Shown here one piece after another: positions 56,681 through 64,000 of a DNA stretch of 64,000 nucleotides. Source of the DNA: Pseudomonas resinovorans NBRC 106553 (lineage in GTDB: Bacteria > Pseudomonadota > Gammaproteobacteria > Pseudomonadales > Pseudomonadaceae). The stretch is taken from contig NC_021499.1 of the NCBI RefSeq assembly GCF_000412695.1, positions 3,348,001 to 3,412,000 of the forward strand, read 5' to 3'. Within the stretch, counting starts at the first letter, position 1. Each line of letters begins with the position of its first letter. The translations under genes and the position numbers were made by a program. The notes beneath the pieces are model-generated. The model made no database searches. It was not told the DNA's origin and saw only the letters and a list, made by a program, of their open reading frames with translations.

Positions 56681-57664
56681 ATGTTCAACGCAATCCTGAT
56701 CGAGAAAGACGAGGCCGGTTACCGCGCCAGCAACACCCGACTGGACGAGGCCGCGTTGCCGGAAGGCGACGTCACCATCAAGGTTGCCTACAGCACCCTG
56801 AACTACAAGGACGGCCTGGCGATCACCGGCAAGAGTCCGGTGGTGCGGCAGTTCCCCATAGTGCCGGGCATCGACCTGGCCGGCACGGTGGAAGCCAGCA
56901 GCCACCCGGATTACCAGGTAGGCGACGCGGTGCTGCTCAACGGCTGGGGCGTGGGCGAGACCCACTGGGGCGGCCTGGCGCAGAAGGCGCGGCTCAAGGG
57001 CGACTGGCTGATCCCCCTGCCCGCCGGCTTCAGCGCGCGCCAGGCGATGGCCATCGGCACCGCCGGCTACACCGCCATGCTCTGCCTGCTGGCCCTGGAG
57101 CGCCACGGCCTGAAGCCCGGCCAGGGCGACGTGCTGGTGACCGGCGCCAACGGCGGCGTCGGCAGCTTCGCCATCGCCCTGCTGGCTGGCCTGGGCTACC
57201 GCGTGGTGGCCGCCACCGGCCGTCCCGAAGAAGCCGACTACCTCAAGGGCCTGGGGGCCGCCGAGATCATCGCCCGGCAGGAACTCTCCGAACCGGGCCG
57301 ACCGCTGGGCAAGGAGCGCTGGGTAGCCGCCATCGACTCGGTGGGCAGCCATACCCTGGCCAACGTCTGCGCGGGCCTCAAGGCCGACGGCGCCGTAGCC
57401 GCCTGCGGCCTGGCCCAGGGCATGGACCTGCCGGCCAGCGTGGCGCCCTTCATCCTGCGTGGCGTGAGCTTGCTCGGCATCAACAGCGTCACCCGCCCCC
57501 GCGCCGAGCGGATCGAAGCCTGGGATCGCCTGGTCCGCGACCTGGACATCGCCCAGCTGGACGCCATCACCCGCGAGATCGGCCTGGGCGACGCCATCGC
57601 CACCGCCCATGACCTGCTGGCCGGCAAGGTGCGTGGCCGGGTGGTGGTCAACCTGGACGCTTGA
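56681..57664 (+). CDS. acuI: AcuI/YhdH-type acryloyl-CoA reductase
   Basis: A 327-residue zinc-free medium-chain reductase that uses NADPH to reduce acryloyl-CoA and removes this toxic electrophile. Motifs: [19 protein letters not shown] near residue 37, [10 protein letters not shown] near residue 62, the nucleotide site [20 protein letters not shown] near residue 152, and [14 protein letters not shown]. Length and motifs match E. coli YhdH. GGAGG lies 7 bases before the ATG. It forms a unit with the TetR-type gene, each with its own copy of the operator. Confidence 0.9.
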   Translation: MFNAILIEKDEAGYRASNTRLDEAALPEGDVTIKVAYSTLNYKDGLAITGKSPVVRQFPIVPGIDLAGTVEASSHPDYQVGDAVLLNGWGVGETHWGGLAQKARLKGDWLIPLPAGFSARQAMAIGTAGYTAMLCLLALERHGLKPGQGDVLVTGANGGVGSFAIALLAGLGYRVVAATGRPEEADYLKGLGAAEIIARQELSEPGRPLGKERWVAAIDSVGSHTLANVCAGLKADGAVAACGLAQGMDLPASVAPFILRGVSLLGINSVTRPRAERIEAWDRLVRDLDIAQLDAITREIGLGDAIATAHDLLAGKVRGRVVVNLDA

Positions 57665-57687
57665 GTCTTTGATGCACAGGGCGCTCC

Positions 57688-58554
57688 TCAGGCGCCCTCT
57701 TCCAGCAACTGCTCCATCCGCTGCGCCAGGCCCCGCTGGCCAGCGAGCCGCTGGACGATCCGCTCGACGATCTCCACCCGCGCCGCCGCGCCCGCGCGCA
57801 TCTCCCCCATGGCCTGCAGGGCCGCGGTGGATTTCGCCAGGCCGGTGCGGGTGGATTCGCCGACATGCTCCATGCCCGCCCTCGCCTCTTCCGCCGCCTT
57901 CTGCAGGCCCTCGGCGATCAGGCGGATCTGCCCGCTGGATTCGTTGGCCCGCAGCGACAGGTTGCGCACCTCGTCCGCCACCACGGCGAAGCCACGTCCG
58001 TGGGCACCCGCCCGCGCGGCCTCGATGGCGGCGTTGAGCGCCAGCAGGTTGGTCTGCCGGGCGATGTCCTGGATGCTGCCGACAATGGCGCCGATGCGCA
58101 TCGACTGACTGCCCAGCTCGTTGAACACCTGGCCGATATGCGCGAGGTAAGCATCCAGCTCGCCGATGGCGGCGGCGGTGGCTTGCATGCTCTCGGCGCC
58201 CAGCTGCACCTTCTCGCCGGCCGCGCGGGCCAGGGAGTTGGCGTACTGCATGTCCGCCTCGCAGTGGGCGATGGCGTCCAGCAACTCGTGCAGCGGGCGT
58301 TGCAGGTGCTCGGCCGGGGCGTTGCGCGACAGCGCTGTCGAAGGCGCGGGTTCGGCCACGGCGACCACCCGCTCCACCCCGGGCACCTCCACCCGCACTT
58401 CCACCACGCGCGGCGGTTCCCGGTGATACAGCAGTCCGCCGGCGGCGATGGCCAGCAGCGCGGGGGCCAGCCACCAGGCGCTGCCGGCCAGGGTCATCAG
58501 GCACAACAGGCCGCCACTGCCAAGCAGCAGTGCGGCCAGGGGTTTGCGGGACAT
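57688..58554 (-). CDS. Short methyl-accepting-chemotaxis-type protein
   Basis: A 288-residue protein. Two closely spaced helices (residues 5-45) leave almost no periplasmic loop, and no HAMP or ligand domain is present. The signalling tip is intact: [20 protein letters not shown] and then [20 protein letters not shown], near residues 165-200. The coiled coil is short and there is no CheR pentapeptide at the C-terminus. It may sense the cytoplasm or membrane, or join mixed receptor arrays. GGAG lies upstream of the ATG at 58554. It converges with the acuI-like gene. Confidence 0.85.
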   Translation of the reverse strand: MSRKPLAALLLGSGGLLCLMTLAGSAWWLAPALLAIAAGGLLYHREPPRVVEVRVEVPGVERVVAVAEPAPSTALSRNAPAEHLQRPLHELLDAIAHCEADMQYANSLARAAGEKVQLGAESMQATAAAIGELDAYLAHIGQVFNELGSQSMRIGAIVGSIQDIARQTNLLALNAAIEAARAGAHGRGFAVVADEVRNLSLRANESSGQIRLIAEGLQKAAEEARAGMEHVGESTRTGLAKSTAALQAMGEMRAGAAARVEIVERIVQRLAGQRGLAQRMEQLLEEGA

Positions 58555-58578
58555 GAAAGGAAACTCCTTGAAGAAAAA

Positions 58579-58676
58579 TGTAGGAGCGAATTCATTCGCG
58601 AAGGGCGGCATAGCCGACCCGGGGCCTGAACAATTTCGGCCTTGTGGGCCGAATCGCGAATGAATTCGCTCCTACA
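58579..58676. repeat. 98-bp element with perfect 23-bp inverted ends
   Basis: TGTAGGAGCGAATTCATTCG with three more bases is repeated exactly, inverted, at the other end. The internal GGCGGCATAGCC and TTCGGCCTTGTGGGCCGAA form smaller stems. It lies between the chemotaxis gene's start and the porin gene's stop and is a common type of Pseudomonas repeat. Confidence 0.85.
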
Positions 58677-58716
58677 GAAAGAAGGCCGTGCCCATGCCGG
58701 GCAACAGCACTCGACC

Positions 58717-59976
58717 TCAGAACAGCGTCCAGGTGTAACTCAGGATCAGACGGTTCTCGTCGATGTCGGTGCGGTAGTTGGAGCGTGCGGTGACATTGCG
58801 CACCCGTGCGCCGAGCCCCTTGAAGGTGCCGCTCTGGACCACGTAGCTGATGTCCAGGTCGCGCTCCCAGTCCTTGCCCTCAAAGCCCAGCCCGGTGTCG
58901 ACGTTGTCGCCGGTGATGTAGCGGGTGCTGGCCACCAGGCCGGGCACGCCGAGGGCGGCGAAGTCGTAGTCGTAGCGCACCTGCCAGGAGCGTTCGTCGG
59001 TGTAGGCGAACTCGAAGGTGGGCACTTCGTTGCCCAGCGGGCTGACGTTGGCGAAGACCCTTGGGAAGGGGCTATCGCCGAACATTGCCTGGTAGCCGAG
59101 GAAGAAGGTGTGGCCGCCGCGCTTGGCCGACAACAGCGTGTAGAAGGCCTGGTTGTCGATGGGGCCGATCAGGGCCTTGCCGTCTTCGCTGGAATCGAAG
59201 TAGCCGGTGTTGGCGCCCAGTACCCAGGCGCCCATCGGCTCGCTGTGCTTGAGGCCGAAGTAGCGCTGGTTGTAGATGTCTTCCAGCTGGGCGTACCAGG
59301 CGCTCGCCGTGGTGCGGTTGGTGTTGAAGGCGTAGTCGGCGCCGGCGTAGTTGAAGGCGTCGCTGGAGGCCTGGCGCTGCGGCACGTGGCCGAGCATGGC
59401 CTGCATCTTGTCGTCGCCGGATTCGTTGCGCAGGCTGGTGGAGGTCAGGTGGCCGCCCTGCAGGGTCAGGCCATCGATCTCGGCGGAGGTGACGCTGGCG
59501 CCCTGGTAGCTGGGCGGCAGCAGGCGGATATCGCTGAACACCAGCACCGGCAGGTTGGGCTGCAGCTCGCCCACTTTCAGCTCGGTCCTGGAGAAGCGCA
59601 TCTTCCCGGCCACGCCGAGACGGCTGTATTCATCGGCGGCGCGGCCGTCTTCCTGCACCGGCAGCAGGCCGGTGTTGACCCGGTCGGGGCTGCTGTCGAG
59701 CTTGATGCCGAGGGTGCCGATGGCGTCGAGGCCGAAGCCCAGCGGGCCAGGCGTGTAGCCGGATTTGAAGTTGAGGATGAAGCCCTGTGCCCATTCTTCG
59801 GCCTTGGACTGCTTGTTCGGTCCGACGATGTCGGAGTAATCACGGCTGAAGTAGTAGTTGCGCGCCTGCAGGGTGGCCGTCGAATCCTCGATGAAGCCGG
59901 TCTCGGCGGCCTGGGCGATACCGGTGGCCAGGCCGGTGCACAGCATTACGGAAAGCTTGCTCGTGTGTTGGGTCAT
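58717..59976 (-). CDS. OprD-family outer-membrane porin (benzoate type)
   Basis: A 419-residue beta-barrel precursor. Residues 1-24 are a signal peptide ([12 protein letters not shown], cut before AETGF). [20 protein letters not shown] is the OprD opening, and the chain ends ILSYTWTLF with the C-terminal phenylalanine required for outer-membrane insertion. OprD porins admit small carboxylates; as the last gene after benE in the ben cluster it is probably the benzoate channel (BenF/OpdK group). Confidence 0.88.
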   Translation of the reverse strand: MTQHTSKLSVMLCTGLATGIAQAAETGFIEDSTATLQARNYYFSRDYSDIVGPNKQSKAEEWAQGFILNFKSGYTPGPLGFGLDAIGTLGIKLDSSPDRVNTGLLPVQEDGRAADEYSRLGVAGKMRFSRTELKVGELQPNLPVLVFSDIRLLPPSYQGASVTSAEIDGLTLQGGHLTSTSLRNESGDDKMQAMLGHVPQRQASSDAFNYAGADYAFNTNRTTASAWYAQLEDIYNQRYFGLKHSEPMGAWVLGANTGYFDSSEDGKALIGPIDNQAFYTLLSAKRGGHTFFLGYQAMFGDSPFPRVFANVSPLGNEVPTFEFAYTDERSWQVRYDYDFAALGVPGLVASTRYITGDNVDTGLGFEGKDWERDLDISYVVQSGTFKGLGARVRNVTARSNYRTDIDENRLILSYTWTLF

Positions 59977-60101
59977 TTCGTCGCTCTTGTTTTTATAGGG
60001 ACAAAGACTCCCCCGGACCCTCTATCGGGGCCGTGCACGCAAGGGGGAGGTTCGACGCCGGCCCCGGACAGCTCCCGGGGTGGTTCCAGCGCCTGTTGCA
60101 G

Positions 60102-61316
60102 TCAGGGATTGGGTTCGGGAACCGCCTCCCTTTGCGGGCTTGCCTCGGACGCCTTGCGGGCCGTCAGCAGCAGGTGGGCGAAGATGCCGAAGATCAGCCC
60201 CCAGAACGCCGCCGACAGGCCGAGGAAACTCATCCCCGAGGCGGTGACCAGGAAGGTGATCAGGGCCGCCTCGCGGTCCTCCGGCACCGCCATGGAACCG
60301 GCCAGGGCGCCGGCGATGGCGCCGAACAGCGCCAGCCCCGCCAGTGCCGCGATCAGTTCCTTGGGCAGCGCGGTGAAGATCGACACCAGGGTGGCGCCGA
60401 AGATACCCAGCAGCAGGTAGAACACCCCGCCGACCACGCCGGAGACGTAGCGCCGGCCCGGGTCTTCATGGGCCTCGCGGCCGGTGCAGATGGCGGCGGT
60501 GATGGCCGCCAGGGTCAGGCCGTGGCAACCGAAGGGCGCCAGCAGCAGGCTGCCCAGGCCGCTGGCGGAGATGATCGGGCTGGCCGGCGTGGGGTAGCCG
60601 GCATTGCGCAGCACCGCCACGCCCGGCACGAACTGCCCGGTCAGGGCCACCATCACCAGCGGCAGGGCGATGTTGAACAGGCCATGCCAGCTGAACTCCG
60701 GGGTCACCCATTCCGGCGTGGCGAAACCGATCACCAGCGCCGAGGCGTTCAACTGGCCACTGCCGGCGGCGATGACACAGCCCACCAGCAGCACCGCCAT
60801 CACCGCATAGCGCGCCGCCAACCGACGCACCAGCAGGTAGGTGACGAACATCGCCATCACCATCAGCGGTTCGTCCTTCAGCGAGGTGAACAGCCGCGTG
60901 CCGAAGCTGAACAGGATGCCCGCCAGCATGGCGGCCGAGATGGCCGCCGGCAGCTTGCCGACGATGCGGTCGAAGGCGCCGGAGAGGCCCACCAGCAGGA
61001 TGATGGCGTTGGCCATCACGTAGGCCCCCACCGCCTCGCCGGCGCTGATGCCCGGCAGCATGGACACCAGCAGCGCCGAGCCCGGCGCCGACCAGGCGAT
61101 GATCACCGGCACCCGGTAGCGGATGCTGAGGACGATGCCCAGCACGCCGCTACCGATGGAAATGGCCCAGACCCAGGACGACAGCAGTGCAGCCGGCATG
61201 CCGCCGCTCTCCGCCGCCTGGAACACGATCACCAGGGGACCGGCATAGGAAATCAGGGTGGCGATGAATCCCGCCACCACGGCGGACAGGGAACAGTCCT
61301 TGAACAGGGTACGCAT
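60102..61316 (-). CDS. benE: Benzoate/proton symporter BenE
   Basis: A 404-residue inner-membrane carrier with about twelve helices. Blocks such as SLSAVVAGFIATLISYAGPL at the start, FGCHGLTLAAITAAICTGRE near residue 255 and PGISAGEAVGAYVMANAI match BenE (PF03594). Its start lies 38 bases after the MFS gene on the same strand. The 125 bases to the porin start hold no clear terminator, so both may be cotranscribed. Confidence 0.92.
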   Translation of the reverse strand: MRTLFKDCSLSAVVAGFIATLISYAGPLVIVFQAAESGGMPAALLSSWVWAISIGSGVLGIVLSIRYRVPVIIAWSAPGSALLVSMLPGISAGEAVGAYVMANAIILLVGLSGAFDRIVGKLPAAISAAMLAGILFSFGTRLFTSLKDEPLMVMAMFVTYLLVRRLAARYAVMAVLLVGCVIAAGSGQLNASALVIGFATPEWVTPEFSWHGLFNIALPLVMVALTGQFVPGVAVLRNAGYPTPASPIISASGLGSLLLAPFGCHGLTLAAITAAICTGREAHEDPGRRYVSGVVGGVFYLLLGIFGATLVSIFTALPKELIAALAGLALFGAIAGALAGSMAVPEDREAALITFLVTASGMSFLGLSAAFWGLIFGIFAHLLLTARKASEASPQREAVPEPNP

Positions 61317-61353
61317 GCTGCCTCCGGGCCAGTACTGCGTGTGCGGATCGACC

Positions 61354-62685
61354 TCAGCCCTGGGCCGCGGCTACCAGCGGCGCAGCCTTGGGCTGGCGCA
61401 GGGAGACGAAGCACATGGCCAGGGCGGCGATGGCGCCCGGGATGGCGAAGGCCATGAAGTTCAGCTGCAGCGGCAGGTTGATGCCCAGCAGCATGCCGCC
61501 CAGCAGCGGGCCGACGATGGCGCCGTTGCGGCCGATGCCCGAGGCCCAGCCGAGGCCGGTGGAGCGGATTTCCAGGCCGTAGAACTGCGCGGCGGTGGCA
61601 TACAGCAGGATCTGCGTGCCGATGGTGCTGGCGCCGGCGATGGCGATCAGCAGGTAGAGCAAGGGCGTCGGGCTCTTGAAGCCCAGCAGGCTGATGGACA
61701 CCGCCGCGACGATGAAGAACACCGCCACCACCTTCGGCAGGTTGAAGCGGTCACCGAGGAAGCCGCCGGCGATGGCGCCGAACATGCCGCCGAAGTTCAG
61801 CGCGAGCAGGAAGGACAGGCTCGAACCCAGGCTGTAGCCGGCGTTGGCCATGAGCTTGGGCAGCCAGGAGCTCAGCGCGTAGACCATCAGCAGGCAGCAG
61901 AAGAAGGCGATCCAGATCATCACCGTGCGCAGCGCACGACCTTCGCGGAACAGCTCCAGTACCGGCGCGCCACGGGTCTTGGTTTCCGCCAGGATCAGTT
62001 CGTCGTCGTCCAGCAGCGCACGCTCGGGCGCCACGCGCTTGAGGATGGCGCGGGCCTGTTCGGTGCGACCCTGGCGCAGCAGGAAGCCAACCGATTCGGG
62101 CAGGTACCAGAGGATCAGCGGCAGCAGCAGGAGCGGCAGGATGGCGGCGAAGAACATGGCCTCCCAGCCAAAGCGCGGGAGCATGTAGATGCCGACGCCG
62201 GCCGACAGCATGCCGCCCAGGGAGTAGCCGCTGAACATGATGGCCACCAGGGTGCTGCGCAGTTTCTTCGGCGCGTATTCGTTCATCAGCGCCACGACGT
62301 TGGGCATCAACCCGCCGATGCCCAGGCCCGCCATGAAGCGGCAGACGCCGAACTCGGTGGGGTTGCTGGCAAAGCCGTTGAGCACGGTGAAGCCGGAGAA
62401 CAGCACGAAGCAGATGGCGATGCCCTTCTTGCGGCCGATCTTGTCGGCCAGGGGGCCGAAGAACAGCGCGCCGAACATCATCCCGAACAGCGCGTAGCTG
62501 CCCAGGGCACCGGCTTCCAGCGGGGTCAGGCCCCATTCCTTCATGAGTACGGGCAGGACCACGCCGTAGATGAACAGGTCATAGCCGTCGAAGATGAGCA
62601 GGAGTGCGCACCAGCACATCACCATCCAGTGGAAGGGCGTGAAGCGCGCGTTGTCGATGATCTCGTGTACGTCGAGTTTTCGCAT
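61354..62685 (-). CDS. benK: MFS transporter of the aromatic acid/H+ symporter family
   Basis: A 443-residue, twelve-helix carrier. The family motif around DGYDLFIYGVVLPVLMKEWG and the loop GPLADKIGRKKGI (residues 80-92) match AAHS proteins such as BenK and PcaK. Position between benD and benE argues for benzoate uptake. Having both a BenK-type and BenE-type carrier is common in pseudomonads. Confidence 0.88.
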   Translation of the reverse strand: MRKLDVHEIIDNARFTPFHWMVMCWCALLLIFDGYDLFIYGVVLPVLMKEWGLTPLEAGALGSYALFGMMFGALFFGPLADKIGRKKGIAICFVLFSGFTVLNGFASNPTEFGVCRFMAGLGIGGLMPNVVALMNEYAPKKLRSTLVAIMFSGYSLGGMLSAGVGIYMLPRFGWEAMFFAAILPLLLLPLILWYLPESVGFLLRQGRTEQARAILKRVAPERALLDDDELILAETKTRGAPVLELFREGRALRTVMIWIAFFCCLLMVYALSSWLPKLMANAGYSLGSSLSFLLALNFGGMFGAIAGGFLGDRFNLPKVVAVFFIVAAVSISLLGFKSPTPLLYLLIAIAGASTIGTQILLYATAAQFYGLEIRSTGLGWASGIGRNGAIVGPLLGGMLLGINLPLQLNFMAFAIPGAIAALAMCFVSLRQPKAAPLVAAAQG

Positions 62686-62770
62686 GGCATGGGTCTCTTT
62701 TTGTTTTTGTTTAGAAACCGCAGGACGGGCGCGTGACGGTGCTCGTCCAGTCGTTTTTTGCTGTCGACCT

Positions 62771-62848
62771 GATGGGCATCGCTTCGCTCAACCCATCCTA
62801 CAAACGCACCGGGGAGCCGTAGGATGGGTTGAGCCTGCGATACCCATC
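62771..62848. repeat. GTAGGATGGG-class hairpin repeat inside the ben cluster
   Basis: GATGGGCATCGCTTCGCTCA and then ACCCATCCTAC is inverted as GTAGGATGGGTTGAGCCTGC with GATACCCATC. It fills most of the 179-base gap between benD and benK and could form a stable RNA hairpin in the operon transcript. Confidence 0.75.
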
Positions 62849-62864
62849 ACCGCAGAGTCGATCT

Positions 62865-63635
62865 TCAACCCAGGTCGCCACCGCCTACCGGCAGGGTCAC
62901 GCCGGTGATGTAGGAAGCGTCGTCGGAGGCCAGGAAGAGGATGGCGCCCACTTGTTCGTCGATGGTTCCGTAGCGCTTCATCAGGCTGCTATCGATGGTC
63001 TGGTCGACGATCTGCTGGTACCAGCCCTTCTCCGCTTCGCTCTGTTCGGCTGCGTTACGCGGGATGCGCCGTGGCGGGGCTTCGGTGCCGCCCGGTGCGG
63101 TGGCGTTGACGCGGATGCCACGCTCGGCGTTCTCGAAGGCCAGGCACGCGGTCAGGGCGTTGACCCCCCCCTTGGCCGCGCCGTAGGGCACGCGGTTGAG
63201 ACTGCGGGTGGCGATGGAGGACACGTTGACGATGGCGCCGGCGCCCTGCGCCAGCATGTGCGGCAGCGCGGCGTGGCAGCACCAGAGGGTGGGGAACAGC
63301 GAGCGACGCACTTCGGCCTCGATTTCGTGCTCCTGGTAATGCTCGTAGGGCTTGGCCCAGATGGTCCCGCCCACATTGTTGATGAGGATGTCCAACCGGC
63401 CGAAGCGCTCCACCGCGGCGTCGGCCACACGGTGGCATTCGGCGAACTGTTCGAGGTCGGCGGTCTGGGCCAGCAGCGCGCCGCCGAACTGCTCCTGCAG
63501 CTCGAAGACCAGCTCGGAACGGTCCACGGCGACGACCTGCGCGCCCTCCTCCACCAGCCGCTCGACCACCCGGCGGCCGATACCCTGGGCGGCGCCGGTG
63601 ACCAGCGCGACCTTGTCCTGGAATCTCTTGTTCAT
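62865..63635 (-). CDS. benD: Dihydroxycyclohexadiene carboxylate dehydrogenase BenD
   Basis: A 256-residue short-chain dehydrogenase that oxidises the cis-diol made from benzoate, giving catechol and CO2. The NAD site TGAAQGIGRRVVERL lies at residues 12-26, NNVGGTIW near residue 88, catalytic serine in VNVSSIATRS and the Y-G-A-A-K pair near residue 155. GGGGTG precedes the ATG at 63635. Benzoate dioxygenase reductase lies upstream with a 184-base gap, long for this operon because of two repeats. Confidence 0.92.
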   Translation of the reverse strand: MNKRFQDKVALVTGAAQGIGRRVVERLVEEGAQVVAVDRSELVFELQEQFGGALLAQTADLEQFAECHRVADAAVERFGRLDILINNVGGTIWAKPYEHYQEHEIEAEVRRSLFPTLWCCHAALPHMLAQGAGAIVNVSSIATRSLNRVPYGAAKGGVNALTACLAFENAERGIRVNATAPGGTEAPPRRIPRNAAEQSEAEKGWYQQIVDQTIDSSLMKRYGTIDEQVGAILFLASDDASYITGVTLPVGGGDLG

Positions 63636-63655
63636 GGCAATACACCCCAAAGTTC

Positions 63656-63715
63656 GTAGCCCGGATGCAATCCGGGAGCTACAGGCACCTTTTCCCCGGA
63701 TTTCATCCGGGCTAC
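63656..63715. repeat. GTAGCCCGGAT-class hairpin repeat
   Basis: GTAGCCCGGATGCAATCCGG is answered by CCGGATTTCATCCGGGCTAC. The same class is in the tandem repeat at 37516. Confidence 0.75.
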
Positions 63716-63735
63716 GGCTAGGCAATGGCGATTCG

Positions 63736-63806
63736 CAGGTTGGGCCGAGCTACGCGAGGCCCAACGATCCAGGCGTTGGGCTTCGCTGCGCTCTGCGCCA
63801 ACCTAC
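63736..63806. repeat. GTTGGGC-class hairpin repeat
   Basis: CAGGTTGGGCCGAGCTACGC and GAGGCCCAAC precede GCGTTGGGCTTCGCTGCGCT and CCAACCTAC, giving inverted ends. It lies between benC and benD together with the preceding hairpin. Confidence 0.65.
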
Positions 63807-63819
63807 GTCCGCAGTACCG

Positions 63820-64000
<181 letters not shown>

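Noticed and set aside
58579..58676. The 98-bp inverted repeat as a terminator for the porin gene
   Set aside because: It has no T-run, its ends are 98 bp apart, and the same sequence type is a known dispersed repeat.

Overview
The window is chromosomal DNA from a high-GC gammaproteobacterium, almost certainly a Pseudomonas in the broad sense. The signs are a PvdL-type pyoverdine chromophore synthetase with its sigma factor PvdS, an OprD-family porin, a Pseudomonas-type AmpC, a DUF2790 protein, and many short palindromic intergenic repeats of the kind pseudomonads carry. The species cannot be fixed from the sequence alone. No rRNA, tRNA, CRISPR array, prophage or transposase gene was seen.

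Layout. 1-3.8 kb: end of an amino-acid permease, a PucR regulator and a divergent PotD-like binding protein. 4.5-9.2 kb: a membrane PQQ dehydrogenase of the glucose/quinate family, a small secreted protein, a bile-acid/sodium-symporter-like transporter and a divergent AraC regulator. 9.2-14.9 kb: ampC, a DipZ-type thiol-disulfide protein and a DUF2790 protein, divergent from an OmpR/EnvZ-type pair followed by DoxX. A direct repeat, roughly GATACA-N4-GATACA, precedes four genes here and at 26.5 kb and looks like one regulator's binding site. 15-18 kb: GlxA-type AraC regulator, LysR regulator, FixJ-type response regulator. 18-20.4 kb: two CYTH-domain proteins, one fused to an exopolyphosphatase domain. 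21-22.6 kb: NDH-2-like flavoprotein plus a tiny membrane protein. 23.5-27.7 kb: DinB protein, a second LysR regulator, and an NmrA-like/cupin/hydrolase operon. 28.5-36.3 kb: a 1,832-residue kinase-like/AAA/GAF/PAS histidine kinase, a FixJ-type regulator, a receiver-only protein and a second copy of the tiny membrane protein. The two tiny-membrane-protein loci share a block of about 70 bp at nearly the same distance from the first start codon.

37.9-55.8 kb is a pyoverdine block: mbtH-pvdG-pvdL-pvdH in one operon, divergent from pvdS, with a PvdYII-like acetyltransferase downstream. A Fur-box-like site overlaps the pvdS promoter, and two TAATT-N16-CGT sites look like PvdS-dependent promoters, so iron starvation should switch on pvdS and then the biosynthetic genes. 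55.9-57.7 kb: TetR regulator and AcuI/YhdH reductase, each preceded by the same 15-bp operator. 57.7-64 kb: a short chemotaxis-type protein, then a benzoate catabolic cluster on the minus strand read as benC(end)-benD-benK-benE-porin.

Intergenic DNA is crowded with repeats: four copies of a roughly 300-bp element, an 85-bp palindromic element in two copies, a 200-bp direct repeat, a 186-bp tandem repeat, and many hairpins with GTAGGATGGG or GTAGCCCGGAT ends. Several open frames inside these repeats, and very long frames antisense to the large genes, were judged non-coding.
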